Shown piece after piece: positions 61,365-64,000 of a DNA stretch of 64,000 bases; position 1 is the stretch's first letter; each line of letters begins with the position of its first letter. The notes beneath the pieces are model-generated. The model had not been told where the DNA came from, ran no database searches, and worked only from the letters and a program-made list of their open reading frames with translations. The translations under genes were made by a program, and so were the position numbers. Source of the DNA: Hesseltinella vesiculosa. Taxonomy: Eukaryota > Mucoromycota > Mucoromycetes > Mucorales > Cunninghamellaceae. The stretch is from positions 181,314 through 245,313 of the forward strand of contig MCGT01000038.1 of NCBI GenBank assembly GCA_002104935.1, given 5' to 3'.

Positions 61365-64000
61365 ATGACTCTCACGCGTAACCAACGCAACGTAGCCCAT
61401 ACTGTGGAGAACACTCTTCCCAGTATGCGTGCAACCTATCAAGCTGATGACATCTCCAGCCCTGCTCCCATCGTCTTACCAGTCAATTCCCCTGTGGCCA
61501 TGCCTTCTCAGGAAGACGCCACTATGGAAGAAGCCCCTGTCGGTCCTTCCAATGGAGAGGCAACTGATGCTATTAACATGACCATGTCGTGTCGTTCCTC
61601 CGTCACCCCTGACACTGAACAGACCCTGGCTGAGCAGGTATCTGAACTGGAAAAGGCTATTCAGGCCCTTGCCTGCCGACTGGCTCGCGAAAGCAAAGCC
61701 AGCATCGCGCTCGCACTGCAAGACCCTCCAGTTCCTGATGAAATTTACCAACGGGCGCGAGAACGTTCCCGTTTCTTGCAACGTCAGCTATTCCTAGCCC
61801 AGGAAGATCTCGCTACCTTATGTCCCTCACGACTCCAACGAGACAGCCTCTCGTCTGAGGTTGATCATTCTTCCTACTCCTCGCATCAGACCCCAGTCGT
61901 CGTACGCGCGCATAACTACGATCTACGCAATGTGCCCGTTTTCCAATACGCTTACCAGCGTGAGGATGATTCTTTCCAGCCTCTGAAGAAGGCCTACACG
62001 ACCATTGACGAATATCTTTATGATGTTGAAGTCTTCATTTCAAGCCAAGGTCGTCAATCATACATTGACACTGAATGGGCACGCGTCGTTCAGCCTGGCC
62101 TTGCTCGTCATCAATGGTCATCTTTCACTGGTGCCATTAAGGATCGCCCCTTGCGTGAGGTCACTTGGACTCAGGCACGTCAGTTGCTCACCGAAGTATG
62201 TGGCACAGGCGCTTGCACGCAGTATCATCTCCAACGCATCGAGAATATGGTCTACCAACCTAAGACCACCACTCTGCGTTCCTACCTCTCTCAGTTCAAC
62301 CAACTGGTGATTGATGGTAACTTGCAGGACGATACTACTATCCCTGCCAAATTCGTGCAATCCTTGCATCAGCATCCTTCTCTGAAGTTGCAGCTGGGCA
62401 CTATCATTGCTACTTCCTCAGAGCAATACACCATGGGTGCACTCTTCACGACAGTGACAAATCTCATAAACTCTCCCGTTTTTGAGACAACCTTTGGCCC
62501 CAGCGATCCACATGTCGCCAATTTCCTCAAAGCTATGCCCACTGGGAACTCCCTTCCCAGAGTTGAGACATCTCGCACTCCAATGCCAAGCCGCTTACGT
62601 CCGGCCCGAGGTACTTGCCCTAATCATGGTAGTACCCCTGTGGCCCATCACGCTCATGAATGTCGACTTCGTCCACAACGGACCCTCACTACCATTACTA
62701 AGCCGTCCCGCGATGACAATCGGCGACGCAGTGATCGGAACATGACTTCCAACATGCCGCCATCTACAAGATCCCATTCCCGTCGGATGCGTCGCAGTTA
62801 CCAGCGCAAAGGCACTCCCCGTCGCACCATGGCTCCGGCCATTATGCCCTCGCAGGCTATGGTTGACGCCATCCTGGCTAATAACGCCCCTGGCCAGCCA
62901 TGTAAGCCCAGTTCCTACTCCATAAGAGCAACTAAGCGAAAAGCCATGAATATTCCATTGTTCACTGACGTGCCTTCTTCGATCCATTTTCCGATTTCCA
63001 TCAATGGACATAGCACAATAGCTCTCTTGGACACAGGGTCAGAGATCTCTGCCATCTCCCCTCTCTTCCTCAATAAATATCTGCCCACCATCACGGTGCA
63101 CGCATGTGAGGGACGCATTCATTCTGTCTTCGAAGGAGAATCTAAACAAAGATCAGGCATTACAGATCTTCTCCACGTTGTTCACAACCAACGTCCCACC
63201 GAGCACAGATTCGAGGTGATCTCAATGAACCCTAGCGACCCGCCTATCCTCATTGATATGGATCTCATTCCTAAACTAGGAATTGGCATCACAGGACTGG
63301 CCTCGCTCACTGATCCTAATTCTGACTCGCTTCATATGCAACCTCTACGTGATGATTCCCATGCATTGGACATCACTCCTCCTATAGCCAATGATTCACC
63401 AGTAGGCTCTGATAGTCAACGCGCAACCATGATGCGTCTTCTTCAACCTCTCATTGATGCTAATCAGGAAATTCCCAGCGATGCATTTTGCACTATCCCT
63501 GCATCCATCGTCAGGCTACACACAGCCCCAGGCGCCACAGCCTATCGGCGACAATATCGCACACCTCCTGCTCTCTTCCCTGTTGTCGACGAAGTTGTCC
63601 AACAATGGCTACGTGATGGCATCATCATTCAGATGACCACGCCGGATTCCCAATGGAACTCTCCCATCACTTTTGCACCAAAAAAGGATGCTGAAGGAAA
63701 CAAAACAGGCCACAGACCATGCCTTGATCCTCGTCATATCAATGCTCTCCTGCCCGACGATCGCTTCCCCATTCCTCTCGTCCAGGACATTTTTGATCAA
63801 CTTTCAGGAGCTGCCGTTTTTACCACTCTTGATCTTAAGTCGGCTTTTCATCGCTTCATGATCCATCCCGACGATCAACACAAGACTGCCTTCACACATG
63901 GCCGCAAACAATACAAATTTGTTGGATGCCCATTTGGTCTCAAACCCATCTCCAATATTTTTCAACGAGTCATGCAAACTCTCTTAGCTGACTTCGATTT
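61365..64000 (+). CDS. Ty3/gypsy-type Gag-Pol polyprotein, truncated by window edge
   Basis: One open frame from ATG 61365 to the window end (878 codons so far, no stop). Gag: coiled-coil AEQVSELEKAIQALACRLA, then an alpha-helical capsid-like region. A variant zinc motif CPNHGSTPVAHHAHEC (about residue 416) replaces the usual CCHC knuckle. Protease: IALLDTGSEISAIS (about 550-563). RT start: WNSPITFAPKK, RPCLDPRHINALLPDD, FTTLDLKSAFHRFMI, KQYKFVGCPFGLKP, where the usual APxxFQ is SNIFQRVM. Gag and Pol are fused without a frameshift. RNase H and integrase must lie beyond the edge. The start could be a nearby in-frame Met. Confidence 0.88.
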   Translation, partial: MTLTRNQRNVAHTVENTLPSMRATYQADDISSPAPIVLPVNSPVAMPSQEDATMEEAPVGPSNGEATDAINMTMSCRSSVTPDTEQTLAEQVSELEKAIQALACRLARESKASIALALQDPPVPDEIYQRARERSRFLQRQLFLAQEDLATLCPSRLQRDSLSSEVDHSSYSSHQTPVVVRAHNYDLRNVPVFQYAYQREDDSFQPLKKAYTTIDEYLYDVEVFISSQGRQSYIDTEWARVVQPGLARHQWSSFTGAIKDRPLREVTWTQARQLLTEVCGTGACTQYHLQRIENMVYQPKTTTLRSYLSQFNQLVIDGNLQDDTTIPAKFVQSLHQHPSLKLQLGTIIATSSEQYTMGALFTTVTNLINSPVFETTFGPSDPHVANFLKAMPTGNSLPRVETSRTPMPSRLRPARGTCPNHGSTPVAHHAHECRLRPQRTLTTITKPSRDDNRRRSDRNMTSNMPPSTRSHSRRMRRSYQRKGTPRRTMAPAIMPSQAMVDAILANNAPGQPCKPSSYSIRATKRKAMNIPLFTDVPSSIHFPISINGHSTIALLDTGSEISAISPLFLNKYLPTITVHACEGRIHSVFEGESKQRSGITDLLHVVHNQRPTEHRFEVISMNPSDPPILIDMDLIPKLGIGITGLASLTDPNSDSLHMQPLRDDSHALDITPPIANDSPVGSDSQRATMMRLLQPLIDANQEIPSDAFCTIPASIVRLHTAPGATAYRRQYRTPPALFPVVDEVVQQWLRDGIIIQMTTPDSQWNSPITFAPKKDAEGNKTGHRPCLDPRHINALLPDDRFPIPLVQDIFDQLSGAAVFTTLDLKSAFHRFMIHPDDQHKTAFTHGRKQYKFVGCPFGLKPISNIFQRVMQTLLADFD

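Overview
This window looks like nuclear DNA of a filamentous fungus, most likely an early-diverging one (Mucoromycota, probably a Mucorales-like genome). The left half holds widely conserved eukaryotic genes (squalene epoxidase, ERO1, PEX14, GTP cyclohydrolase II, GABA transaminase, RNase P/MRP Pop3), each cut by short GT-AG introns of about 45-65 nt. The right half is a dense stack of non-LTR (LINE) retrotransposons whose ORF1 carries CCHC knuckles and whose ORF2 carries an AP-type endonuclease and reverse transcriptase. LINEs of this kind cluster around Mucor centromeres (Grem-LINE1), which is the main reason for the taxonomic guess; no rRNA or barcode gene is present to prove it.

Layout, left part (1-30.5 kb): LYAR-type nucleolar zinc finger (-), Pop3 (-), a Tc1/mariner relic and unresolved DNA, SETD4-like SET methyltransferase (+), secreted multicopper oxidase (+), a decayed RuvC/zinc-ribbon gene resembling Fanzor/TnpB (-), an unidentified spliced gene (-), mitochondrial GABA transaminase (-), YEATS2-like protein (+), squalene epoxidase (-), divergent from a PDK/BCKDK-family kinase (+), PEX14 (-), ERO1 (-), a second Fanzor/TnpB-like relic (+), GTP cyclohydrolase II (+), molybdopterin synthase small subunit (-), divergent from a GPATCH4-like G-patch protein (+), and an IFI6/IFI27-like membrane protein (-). 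Most gene models were rebuilt exon by exon with phase checks; the junctions given are predictions from splice signals and reading frame.

Right part (30.6-64 kb): LINE fragments G, F, E and D are nested in each other and bounded by readable target-site duplications (TSDs). Three nearly identical ~5.3 kb full-length LINEs (family A) follow: copy 1 (-), copy 2 (-) and copy 3 (+). Their TSDs are swapped between copies, which shows that LINE-mediated inversions (or a misassembly through the repeats) rearranged about 17 kb. A ~980 bp near-perfect palindrome lies between copies 1 and 2. Next comes LINE C (+), split by a complete insertion of LINE B (+) with a 12-bp TSD; LINE B itself carries a 17-nt insertion of little more than a bare poly(A) tail with a 16-bp TSD. 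The window ends inside a Ty3/gypsy-type LTR element whose gag-pol frame runs off the edge.

The host genes are independent housekeeping units, not one pathway. The retroelement half is best read as a gene-poor heterochromatic or pericentromeric type region next to gene-dense euchromatin.
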